Below, one piece after another: positions 1-5,923 of a stretch of DNA of 19,176 nt (position 1 is its first letter; each line of letters begins with the position of its first letter). A program made the translations under genes and the position numbers. The notes below the pieces were generated by a model that did not search any database, had not been told where the DNA came from, and saw nothing but the letters and a program-made list of their open reading frames with translations. The DNA comes from Clostridiales bacterium UBA4706 (GTDB lineage Bacteria; Bacillota; Clostridia; Oscillospirales; Oscillospiraceae). Location of the stretch: positions 1 to 19,176 of the forward strand of contig DHKA01000012.1 of assembly GCA_002404605.1 (NCBI GenBank), in the 5' to 3' direction.

Positions 1-22
1 CACCGCGTTTTTCGACAGGCTG

Positions 23-58
23 AGCCCGCCGCACGATTCCGTGCGGCGGGCTGTTTTT
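23..58 (+). terminator. Rho-independent terminator for a gene entering from the left
   Basis: A perfect 12-bp GC-rich stem (23-34 pairing with 41-52) with a 6-nt loop is followed on the plus strand by a GTTTTT tract (53-58). The T tract lies on the plus side, so it terminates a plus-strand transcript from outside the window. One plus frame ends in TGA at 21-23 just before the stem, which could be the tail of that gene, but about seven codons are too few to claim a CDS. On the minus strand the stem is not followed by a T run, so it is at best a weak terminator for the PAP2-barstar gene. Confidence 0.85.
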
Positions 59-65
59 CGGTATC

Positions 66-1163
66 TTATTCGAGAGAGAGCGTGCAGTCATGCCCGGTGT
101 CGGTACGGGCGATGAGCGCGGTGAGCTTTTCAAAGAGCGTTTCACCTTCGCCCCGGCGCGCCTCGGCGAGAAGCGCCTCCATGCGCGGGCGGTTGTTCGG
201 GTGGCAGCGGCGCAGGAGCTTTTCATAATACAGCACCGTGGCGCCGTAACCGAAGTCCTCGCGGCTCTTTTCCGAATTGAGCCAGCGGATGTGCAGCCGC
301 GCACCCGCCGGGATCTTTCCGATGCCGCCGCCGAGCAGGTCGTTGAGCGCATCGAGACTGCGCACGGTCTCGTCCGGTCCCACATCAAAGAGACGGTTGA
401 ACTCGCGGAACAGGCCGTCCATCGTGGAGAAGTTTGCCCCGTCGATCACGAGAGTACGGCGGCGTCCGTCGTCCGGTTCGGCCGCCGCAGCTGCCGCGGC
501 GCTCCGGCTCGTTCCCTTGCCGCCGCTCTTTTTCGCCCGGGCCTTCCCGATATAGTCCCGGAGGTCGGCGGTATAGAAGCTCTCCGGGATACGGTTGGAG
601 ATCGCGTATCCGGCAAAGCCGCCGATCGAGCCGGTGATCACACCGCCGAGCACGTCGGTAGCGTAATGTACGCTGAGATAAATGCGCGAGACGCCCATCG
701 CAAGCGCGAACAGCAGCGCCGTCCAGCTGACCTTTTTGTTGCCGCGGAGGAACACCGCAAGCGAGGCCGCCATTGCCGCGGTCATATGGCCCGAGGGGAA
801 GCTCTTGTCGCTTTCGGTATGCTTGCCGAGCATTTCCCAATACTGCTGGAAGATACTGCCGTCGTGCGTATACGGGCGGGGCCGTGCGACAAGCGGTTTA
901 AAGCAGACGTTTGTTACCAGAGCGCCTATGGCGAGCGCGAGCAGCATCGTTGTGCCGTACCGCCGCGTTTTGCGGAAAAGCATTAACGCGATCGAGAGCA
1001 GGATGAGGAAGATGCCCCCTTTGCCGAGGAGCGAGATGAACGAGAGGAATGGGGTGAAGAACCACCCGGCAGCGACGTAGAGCTGATGGATCGCGGTTGC
1101 GACCGCTTCGTCAAAGCCCGCGAAGACCGTATTCAGCCACAGCGCCAAAGCCGTGAGTTGCAT
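66..1163 (-). CDS. PAP2-family membrane phosphatase fused to a barstar-like domain
   Basis: A 365-residue protein in two parts. Residues 1 to about 195 form a multi-pass PAP2 phosphatase with all three signature motifs: K89-x6-R96-P97, PSGH at 123-126 and SR-x5-H-x3-D (S159, R160, H166, D170). Such enzymes dephosphorylate lipid phosphates such as undecaprenyl pyrophosphate at the outer membrane face. A basic Gly/Lys and Ala-rich linker (about 205-230) leads to residues 235-365, which resemble barstar-type ribonuclease inhibitors: TLVIDGANF, a DALND segment (D271 and D275 align with barstar Asp35 and Asp39), then RWLNSEKSR. The basic linker predicts a cytoplasmic C-terminus. ATG at 1163 is chosen over an in-frame GTG at 1172 because AAGGAG (1173-1178) sits 9 nt upstream of the ATG but touches the GTG. 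The PAP2 call is firm; the barstar call rests on motif recognition. Confidence 0.88.
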   Translation of the reverse strand: MQLTALALWLNTVFAGFDEAVATAIHQLYVAAGWFFTPFLSFISLLGKGGIFLILLSIALMLFRKTRRYGTTMLLALAIGALVTNVCFKPLVARPRPYTHDGSIFQQYWEMLGKHTESDKSFPSGHMTAAMAASLAVFLRGNKKVSWTALLFALAMGVSRIYLSVHYATDVLGGVITGSIGGFAGYAISNRIPESFYTADLRDYIGKARAKKSGGKGTSRSAAAAAAAEPDDGRRRTLVIDGANFSTMDGLFREFNRLFDVGPDETVRSLDALNDLLGGGIGKIPAGARLHIRWLNSEKSREDFGYGATVLYYEKLLRRCHPNNRPRMEALLAEARRGEGETLFEKLTALIARTDTGHDCTLSLE

Positions 1164-1210
1164 AGACTGCACTCCTTTTTCTTTTAAGTAATCGCATGGA
1201 TAGTTTTGTT

Positions 1211-1239
1211 ATTATAACCAAGTATGGCAGGAATTGCAA
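1211..1239 (-). promoter_or_regulatory. Promoter of the PAP2-barstar gene
   Basis: Read on the minus strand, TTGCAA (1234-1239) and a perfect TATAAT (1211-1216) are separated by 17 bp. They lie just downstream of the repressor stop codon and about 48 bp upstream of the ATG at 1163. The PAP2-barstar gene therefore probably has its own promoter, although read-through from the repressor gene is also possible because no terminator separates them. Confidence 0.7.
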
Positions 1240-1240
1240 G

Positions 1241-1840
1241 TCAGCCGACGACGCGGCCGAACACGCGCAGGTCGTCCCCTGCCGTTACGCGGATGGGCGC
1301 GTACCGCGGGTTGAGCGACACGAGCTCCACGCGCCCCGGCGCGCGCTCGAGCCGCTTGCAGTACCCCGCGCCGTTATAGAGGAACACGCCGATCTCGCCG
1401 GAGCGGAGCGTCTCCTGCCGGTGCACCCAGACGATCTGGCCGTGAACGAAGCGCGGCTCCATACTGTCCCCGGCGATGCGCACGCCGAAATCTGCGTTCG
1501 GCGACACCTCGTCGCCGACCTCGACGGTGTCGTAATCCGTCCCGTCGAGCAATTCACCCGTGCCGGCGGATACCGCCAGCCGGTAGAGCGGCAGCGTACG
1601 CACGGTACGCCGCTCCTCCGCGGGCGCGAACGCCGCGACAACGTCCCGAATATGGTAGAGACGGCAGAGCTCCACGAGCTGGCGGGCGCTCGGCAGCGTT
1701 GTGCCGCGCTCCCACTTGCTCACCGCCTGCGTCCGCACCGGGAAACCCGCCTCCGTGATATATTTCGCCACCTCCGTCTGGTTGTATCCCGCGGCGCGCC
1801 GCACCGCCGCCAGACGCGCGCCGAAGCTGTTGTCGTCCAT
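1241..1840 (-). CDS. XRE-type HTH / S24 peptidase self-cleaving repressor (LexA/CI-like)
   Basis: A 199-residue transcriptional repressor. Residues 5-70 are an XRE/Cro-CI helix-turn-helix (VRTQAVSKWERG around 35-46). Residues 85-199 are a LexA-type S24 peptidase fold. The likely self-cleavage bond is Ala92-Gly93, with catalytic Ser126 in GDSMEP and Lys162 in GYCKRL; the 36-residue Ser-Lys spacing is close to LexA's 37. In this family RecA-filament or other stress signals stimulate autocleavage and derepression. It is not a canonical LexA, which has a winged helix rather than an XRE domain. Start: ATG at 1838-1840 with GGAAGGAG 7 nt upstream. It is divergent from the small gene at 2003, its most likely target. 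Confidence 0.9.
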   Translation of the reverse strand: MDDNSFGARLAAVRRAAGYNQTEVAKYITEAGFPVRTQAVSKWERGTTLPSARQLVELCRLYHIRDVVAAFAPAEERRTVRTLPLYRLAVSAGTGELLDGTDYDTVEVGDEVSPNADFGVRIAGDSMEPRFVHGQIVWVHRQETLRSGEIGVFLYNGAGYCKRLERAPGRVELVSLNPRYAPIRVTAGDDLRVFGRVVG

Positions 1841-1880
1841 GGGCGTTCTCCTTCCTGTGGGTGTGGATCTCTCTGACTAC

Positions 1881-1909
1881 AATATATAGGGTGCTGCCAA
1901 AAAACGCAA
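1881..1909 (-). promoter_or_regulatory. Promoter of the S24 repressor gene
   Basis: On the minus strand, TTGCGT (rc of 1904-1909) and TATATT (rc of 1881-1886) are 17 bp apart, about 40 bp upstream of the repressor start codon. The boxes do not overlap the inverted repeat at 1926-1954, so repression by that site would act mainly on the divergent promoter. Confidence 0.6.
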
Positions 1910-1925
1910 GAGTTTTTCTCTTATA

Positions 1926-1954
1926 AAGCGAAAATTTACCGCTTGATTTCGCTT
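1926..1954. promoter_or_regulatory. Inverted-repeat candidate operator in the divergent intergenic region
   Basis: AAGCGAAA (1926-1933) and its exact reverse complement TTTCGCTT (1947-1954) flank a 13-bp centre. CGCTT recurs at 1940-1944 and 1950-1954, one helical turn apart. The right arm overlaps the -35 box of the rightward promoter. Binding by the adjacent HTH/S24 repressor is inference from position and symmetry. Confidence 0.45.
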
Positions 1955-1971
1955 AACAGGCGAATTATAAT
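1943..1971 (+). promoter_or_regulatory. Promoter of the small gene divergent from the S24 repressor
   Basis: TTGATT (1943-1948) and TATAAT (1966-1971) with 17-bp spacing, about 30 bp before the ribosome binding site of the gene at 2003. The -35 lies inside the inverted repeat 1926-1954, consistent with repressor control. Confidence 0.7.
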
Positions 1972-2002
1972 GCAATTAATCGCTTGTAAGGAGATTTTCG
2001 GT

Positions 2003-2293
2003 ATGGATGCGCTGAATATGCCTCTGGAGATGATCGCCGTATGCTCGCCGGATGGGGAGCTTTCCCCGGCGCGGTTCCGGCTGGAAACAGAAAGCGGTGA
2101 GCGCATCACGGTGCGCATCCGCCAGATCTGCCGCCGGGAGGAGATCCGGCTCATGGGCGTGGAGTCGATCCGGTTCGACTGTACGGCACTTCTGGGCGGA
2201 CGGCTGCGGCGTTTTGAGCTGCGCTACGGTGTGCGGGCGCACCGCTGGGCGCTCTGGCGCTTTCTCGACCGGGACGCTAATACACACATGTGA
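2003..2293 (+). CDS. Conserved small protein of unknown function, divergent from the S24 repressor
   Basis: A 96-residue soluble protein with no signal peptide or membrane segment. It is strand-rich in character and basic in its second half, ending in a segment rich in Arg, Trp and His (RRFELRYGVRAHRWALWRFL, about residues 70-89). I recognise no named domain. The pattern of a DGEL-x-P-x-RFR start and a FELRYG-x-R-x-x-x-W end resembles small clostridial proteins of unknown function that I associate loosely with Y-family polymerase or SOS-type loci; that recollection is weak. ATG 2003 is chosen over an upstream ATA/ATG extension because AAGGAG at 1988-1993 is 9 nt upstream and the promoter lies just before it. 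Its promoter overlaps an inverted repeat, so it is probably the regulated partner of the repressor gene. Confidence 0.7.
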   Translation: MDALNMPLEMIAVCSPDGELSPARFRLETESGERITVRIRQICRREEIRLMGVESIRFDCTALLGGRLRRFELRYGVRAHRWALWRFLDRDANTHM

Positions 2294-2333
2294 TAAACTC
2301 TGCAATCTGTAGCGTTTTTAGCAGCTCTCCGGG

Positions 2334-2361
2334 TTGAAAAAAGGAAAAAATGCTCTATAAT
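2334..2361 (+). promoter_or_regulatory. Promoter-like element overlapping the start of the second PAP2 gene
   Basis: TTGAAA (2334-2339), a 16-bp spacer and a perfect TATAAT (2356-2361). The -10 lies inside the first codons of the reading frame that begins with ATG at 2350. Either it is a chance AT-rich match, or transcription starts near 2367 and a later start is used; the next in-frame candidate is GTG at 2389, which has no clear ribosome binding site. Confidence 0.35.
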
Positions 2362-3018
2362 GTAGTATATTGTAAATTCCGTTATGGGGTGGTTCTCATT
2401 CGCTGGGGCGTTTTCTTCCTGCTTTGGGCTGGGATGATGGTTTTCCATCTGGTCACATATTTTGGTTCGCAATATCTTGAGGGCGAGCCGCACACCGTGG
2501 GCGGTGCACTGGATGAGCGCATCCCGTTCCGCCCCGGCTGGATCTATATTTACAGCTCCTGGTTTGTGTTGCTGCTCGGTGTGCCGCTGCTTCTCAATAT
2601 TGTCGCGCCGGAGCTTTGTCTCAAGTATATACTCGCGCACAGCATCGATCAGCTTTTGAGCAATATCATTTATCTCATTTACCCAACGACGTTCGAGCGC
2701 CCCGTGCCGCCGAAGAAGGGGCTGACCGGCTTTGTCATCGGCACGGTGTACGGCGCAAACCACCGCTTTCTCAACTGCGCGCCGAGCGTACACTGCTCGG
2801 TGTCGTTCCTCTTTGCGCTTGCCGCGCTCGCCGCGCCCATGCTTCCGCTGTGGCTGCGGCTGGTGATCGTTGTGTGGTCGCTTGCGATCGTCGCATCGAC
2901 AATGCTCGTCAAGCAGCACATGGTCATCGACGCCGTGACTGCGCTGCCGACCGCCGTGGTCTGCTGGCTGCTCGCGGGGCTGGTGAACTTCTCTTCTCTC
3001 GCCGCGAAGTTCTCTTAA
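2350..3018 (+). CDS. PAP2-like integral membrane enzyme with PSVH motif
   Basis: A 222-residue membrane protein with about five to six hydrophobic segments. PAP2 superfamily elements are visible: a divergent first motif FERPVP (115-120), a second motif NCAPSVHCS with P145-S-V-H148 in place of PSGH, and a third motif ST-x4-QH-x3-D (S183, Q189, H190, D194). The PS(V/L)H and QH forms recall the Aur1/inositol-phosphorylceramide-synthase-like branch, whose members move phosphorylated head groups as well as hydrolysing phosphates; the substrate cannot be told here. The start is uncertain: ATG 2350 follows an AAAAAAGG stretch, but a promoter-like element overlaps it, and GTG 2389 (codon 14) is the alternative. 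It ends just before a strong terminator. Confidence 0.8.
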   Translation: MLYNVVYCKFRYGVVLIRWGVFFLLWAGMMVFHLVTYFGSQYLEGEPHTVGGALDERIPFRPGWIYIYSSWFVLLLGVPLLLNIVAPELCLKYILAHSIDQLLSNIIYLIYPTTFERPVPPKKGLTGFVIGTVYGANHRFLNCAPSVHCSVSFLFALAALAAPMLPLWLRLVIVVWSLAIVASTMLVKQHMVIDAVTALPTAVVCWLLAGLVNFSSLAAKFS

Positions 3019-3031
3019 TGCAAATACGAAA

Positions 3032-3067
3032 TCCGCCGCGCTCCGATGGAACGCGGCGGACATTTTT
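3032..3067 (+). terminator. Terminator shared by the converging PAP2-like and wbpE genes
   Basis: A 9-bp stem TCCGCCGCG/CGCGGCGGA (3032-3040 with 3052-3060), an inner TCC/GGA pairing past one mismatch, and a T5 tract at 3063-3067. It lies 13 bp after the stop of the plus-strand gene and also beyond the end of the minus-strand aminotransferase gene. The minus-strand T run is weaker, so it may be bidirectional with a plus-strand preference. Confidence 0.85.
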
Positions 3068-3078
3068 ACGCTTTTCTT

Positions 3079-4206
3079 TTAATTCAGAGCACGGCACAGC
3101 GCGTCGGCGACGGTCTGCACCGTCTCGCGCGTGAGATACGGATGCATCGGGAGGCTCAGCACCGTGGCGCACAGCTCCTCCGTCACCGGGCAGGAAACGT
3201 ACTGCTTCAGCCCGGCAAACGCCTGCTGGGTATGCATCGGCTTCGGGTAATACACCATGGTGGGGATGCCCTGCGCTTTGAGCTCGGATTGCACGCGGTC
3301 GCGCTCTTCCCGGCTGCGCAGCCGGAGCGTATACTGTGCCCAGCTCGAATACCAGCCCTCCGGCACGACCGGCAGGATGGCCGGGATACCGGCGAGCGCT
3401 TCGTTATACATCGCCGCAGCCGCGTTCACGTCCGCAAGCTCGTACTTTTCAAAGGCGTCCATCTTCACGAGCAGGACCGCCGCCTGGATCGTGTCGAGAC
3501 GGGAGTTCATGCCGATGCGGACGTTGTCGTATTTGAAAGAGCCCTTGCCGTGGACGCAGAGGGAGCGGATCATGGCCGCCGTCTCGTCCGAATCGGTGAA
3601 CACCGCGCCGCCGTCGCCGTAGCAGCCGAGGGGCTTCGCGGGGAAGAAGGACGTGCACGCCGCGTCGCCGAAAGCGCCGTTGCGCTTGCCGTGCAGCATG
3701 CCGCCGAAGCCCTGCGCCGCATCCTCCAGGAAGAGAAGCCCGTATTTTTCGCACACGGCGGCGACCGCCTCATGGTCGGCGGGCAGACCGAAGAGATCGA
3801 CGTCCACCACGGCCTTCGGCGTGAGTTTGCCTTCCGCGATAACGGCTTCGATGGCCGCTTCGAGACTTTTCGCGTCCGCGTTGAATGTATCGGCGCAGAC
3901 ATCATAGAATACCGGCGTGCCGCCCACGGAGGAAACGACCTCGCCCGAGGCGAAGAACGTGAAGTCCGGCACGAACACGGCGTCGCCGGGGCCGATGCCC
4001 CACGCCATCATGCACAGCTCCAGCGCGTCGGTGCCGTTGCCGCAGGTGATGCAGTGCTTGCGTCCGACGTAGGCTGCAAGACGCTCTTCGAGCGTTTTCA
4101 CCTGCTCGCCGCTGATGAAATGCGCGCCGGACGCCACGGCGGTCATGGCCGCGTCCATCTCCGGTTTCAAAACCTCATACTGCTTTTGCAGATCACGAAA
4201 TTGCAT
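3079..4206 (-). CDS. wbpE: PLP-dependent DegT/DnrJ/EryC1 sugar aminotransferase (WbpE-like)
   Basis: A 375-residue aminotransferase of the DegT/DnrJ/EryC1/StrS family. Visible features are the N-terminal FRDLQKQY, the cofactor-binding CGNGTDAL (55-62), EDAAQ (E161, D162 contacting the pyridine nitrogen), and the Schiff-base lysine K191 in SFFPAKPLGCYGDGGA. In the WbpA-B-E-D pathway it transaminates the 3-keto group of UDP-3-keto-GlcNAcA using glutamate. The reading frame is open further upstream, but ATG 4206 fits the family N-terminus and overlaps the stop of wbpD by one base (TAATG), with GGAGG 10 nt upstream, indicating translational coupling. It is the last gene of the cluster. The exact substrate is inferred from the neighbours. 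Confidence 0.93.
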   Translation of the reverse strand: MQFRDLQKQYEVLKPEMDAAMTAVASGAHFISGEQVKTLEERLAAYVGRKHCITCGNGTDALELCMMAWGIGPGDAVFVPDFTFFASGEVVSSVGGTPVFYDVCADTFNADAKSLEAAIEAVIAEGKLTPKAVVDVDLFGLPADHEAVAAVCEKYGLLFLEDAAQGFGGMLHGKRNGAFGDAACTSFFPAKPLGCYGDGGAVFTDSDETAAMIRSLCVHGKGSFKYDNVRIGMNSRLDTIQAAVLLVKMDAFEKYELADVNAAAAMYNEALAGIPAILPVVPEGWYSSWAQYTLRLRSREERDRVQSELKAQGIPTMVYYPKPMHTQQAFAGLKQYVSCPVTEELCATVLSLPMHPYLTRETVQTVADALCRALN

Positions 4207-4775
4207 TAGTCCTTTACCTCCGTAAGTCCGTTTTCGCCCTCGCGGTATTTCCGGCCGCATTTGGGGCAGGTCAGGCCGTTTTTCAAAAGCTCGCCGCATT
4301 CGCACGCCCAGCCGCAGCGCCGCGCCGGGACGCCGAGCATCAGCGCGTGGTCCGGCACGTTGTCCGTCACGACCGCGCCCGCACCGATGAGCGCCCAGCG
4401 CCCGACGGTGTGGCCGCAGACGATCGTGGCGTTTGCGCCGATGGAAGCGCCCTCGCGGATGAGCGTCTTTTTATAGCCCGCCGCGCCCTTGGGATACTTT
4501 GCGCGCGGCGTGAGATCGTTCGTAAATACGCAGCTCGGACCGCAGAACACATAGTCTTCAAGCTCCACGCCCTCATACACCGAGACGTTGTTCTGGAGCT
4601 TGCAGCCGTCGCCGATGTGGACGTTATTCGATACGTTCACGTTCTGGCCGAGCGAGCAGTGCTTACCGATGATAGCGCCCTTCTGGATATGACAGAAATG
4701 CCAGATGCGCGTCCCTTCGCCGATCGTGACGCCATCATCCACGACGCTGGACGGATGCACATAATATTCGCTCAC
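4206..4775 (-). CDS. wbpD: Left-handed beta-helix sugar N-acetyltransferase (WbpD/WlbB-like)
   Basis: A 189-residue hexapeptide-repeat acyltransferase. Repeats run from about residue 5 to 152, with the family signatures GTRIWHFCHI (21-30), LQNNVSVYEGVELED (60-74) and SIGANATIVCG (111-121). It acetylates the 3-amino group of UDP-GlcNAc3NA with acetyl-CoA, giving UDP-2,3-diacetamido-2,3-dideoxy-glucuronic acid. The C-terminus carries four cysteines (C158, C160, C170, C173) arranged as a small zinc-ribbon-like knuckle. Start codon is GTG at 4775-4773, overlapping the wbpB stop (GTGA), with GGAGG 8 nt upstream. This coupling on both sides marks wbpB-wbpD-wbpE as one translational unit. Confidence 0.93.
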   Translation of the reverse strand: MSEYYVHPSSVVDDGVTIGEGTRIWHFCHIQKGAIIGKHCSLGQNVNVSNNVHIGDGCKLQNNVSVYEGVELEDYVFCGPSCVFTNDLTPRAKYPKGAAGYKKTLIREGASIGANATIVCGHTVGRWALIGAGAVVTDNVPDHALMLGVPARRCGWACECGELLKNGLTCPKCGRKYREGENGLTEVKD

Positions 4776-5842
4776 CGGTCAAACCTCCCAACATAGTCCA
4801 TCGTCGAGCCGTGAGAGAGTGGGAAACGCACGGGCTTTCCGCTCGCGGCGGATTCGTATATGCCGAGCACAAGTTCGAGCGCCTTTCGCCCCTCGATGCC
4901 GGAGCAGACCGGCTCGCGGTTTTGTTCGACCGCGTCGATCATGTCGCAGTAGAGCGGCGTGTGGCCCGTGCCCATGTCCGCAACGGCGTATTTTTCGATC
5001 GAGCCCGGAAGCGAATCCGTGCCGTTTTTAAACTGCCAGCGTTCGACCTGATCGAGATACTTGCCGGACACGGACACCGTGCCGGTCTCGCCGAACACGG
5101 CGAGCGCGTCGCTGAGGTTGTTGGGGTACACGTTCACCGTACCCTCCACGGTCGCATAGGCGCCATTTTTGAAGCGGATGAGTGCGAGACCCATATCCTC
5201 GGCCTCGATGTACGGATGCGTCAGGCGGTCGGTGTAGGCGAACACTTCGTCCACGTCGCCGAACATCCATTGCAGGAGATCGGTGTAGTGGATGCACTGG
5301 TTCATAAGCGTGCCGCCGTCGTTCTTCCACGTGCCGCGCCATTTTCCGGCGTCAAAGTACGCCTTGTTGCGGTTGCGGCGGATCTGCGCCGCGCCGTGCA
5401 GGAGACGGCCAAAGCTGCCGTCCGCGACTTCGGCGTGCAGCGCGCGCATCGACGGGCAGAACCGGAGCTGATGGTTCACGCAGAGCTTCACGCCGTTTTT
5501 CGCGGCTGCTTCGATCATTGCGTCGGCGTCCTCAAGCGAGAGGGCGATCGGCTTTTCCACGATCACATTGGATCCCGCTTCGAGACAGCCACAGACGATC
5601 TGCCGCTTGATGCCGCTGCCGAGAGCGACCGCTGTGAGCTCGGGGCGCTGTTCGGCGAGCATGGCGCGGTAGTCGGCGTAAAGCGTTACGCCGGAGCGTT
5701 TTTCCTCCGGAATCAGTGCGAGCGCCTTTTCGCGGTTTTCCTCCACAAGATCGCAGAGCGCCGCGATCTCCAGTCCGGTCTCCAGCGCGGCGCGGATATG
5801 GTTGGCGCAGATCATCCCGCAGCCGATGAGAGCATATTTCAT
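4772..5842 (-). CDS. wbpB: Gfo/Idh/MocA NAD-dependent sugar 3-dehydrogenase (WbpB/WlbA-like)
   Basis: A 356-residue oxidoreductase. The Rossmann motif is at the N-terminus (IGCGMICANH, 6-15), the cofactor/substrate EKP motif at E96-K97-P98, and the catalytic-domain segment W168-RGTWKNDGGTLMNQCIHYTD with H185. In WbpB/WlbA enzymes it oxidises C3 of UDP-GlcNAcA, usually coupled to 2-ketoglutarate reduction. Start ATG 5842 has GAAGGA about 9 nt upstream. The gene begins only about 20 bp after a terminator-like hairpin (5864-5914), and no promoter is evident between them, so its expression depends on read-through from wbpA. Substrate specificity is inferred from the adjacent wbpA, wbpD and wbpE. 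Confidence 0.92.
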   Translation of the reverse strand: MKYALIGCGMICANHIRAALETGLEIAALCDLVEENREKALALIPEEKRSGVTLYADYRAMLAEQRPELTAVALGSGIKRQIVCGCLEAGSNVIVEKPIALSLEDADAMIEAAAKNGVKLCVNHQLRFCPSMRALHAEVADGSFGRLLHGAAQIRRNRNKAYFDAGKWRGTWKNDGGTLMNQCIHYTDLLQWMFGDVDEVFAYTDRLTHPYIEAEDMGLALIRFKNGAYATVEGTVNVYPNNLSDALAVFGETGTVSVSGKYLDQVERWQFKNGTDSLPGSIEKYAVADMGTGHTPLYCDMIDAVEQNREPVCSGIEGRKALELVLGIYESAASGKPVRFPLSHGSTMDYVGRFDR

Positions 5843-5863
5843 AAAGCTTTTTCCTTCTTTATC

Positions 5864-5914
5864 AAAAACATCCGCCGCCCCCGCTCCCCGGAACCAGGGA
5901 CGGAAGCGGCGGAT
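5864..5914 (-). terminator. Intrinsic-terminator-like hairpin between wbpA and wbpB
   Basis: A 9-bp outer stem ATCCGCCGC/GCGGCGGAT (5870-5878 with 5906-5914) and an inner imperfect stem (about 5880-5887 with 5896-5902) are followed on the minus strand by TGTTTTTGAT (T run at 5864-5868). It sits 10 bp after the wbpA stop and immediately before the wbpB ribosome binding site. A T run on the plus side also makes it look bidirectional. Partial termination would lower wbpB-D-E relative to wbpA. Confidence 0.75.
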
Positions 5915-5923
5915 TTTTCTACC

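Noticed and set aside
1..23. Tail of a plus-strand CDS ending TGA at 21-23
   Set aside because: About seven codons only; the terminator after it makes it plausible, but it cannot be supported.
1164..1172. GTG start at 1172 for the PAP2-barstar gene
   Set aside because: The ribosome binding site AAGGAG runs into this codon; the ATG 9 bp later has normal spacing.
1241..2293. Prophage immunity region
   Set aside because: No integrase, Cro, structural or attachment-site signals surround the S24 repressor.
2224..3063. A 279-codon minus-strand frame opposite the second PAP2 gene
   Set aside because: Low-complexity Arg/His-rich translation, while the plus strand has a clear membrane protein with PAP2 motifs and a terminator.
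4207..4305. N-terminal extension of WbpE up to 4305
   Set aside because: The added residues overlap wbpD and do not resemble the family; ATG 4206 has a ribosome binding site and a TAATG overlap.
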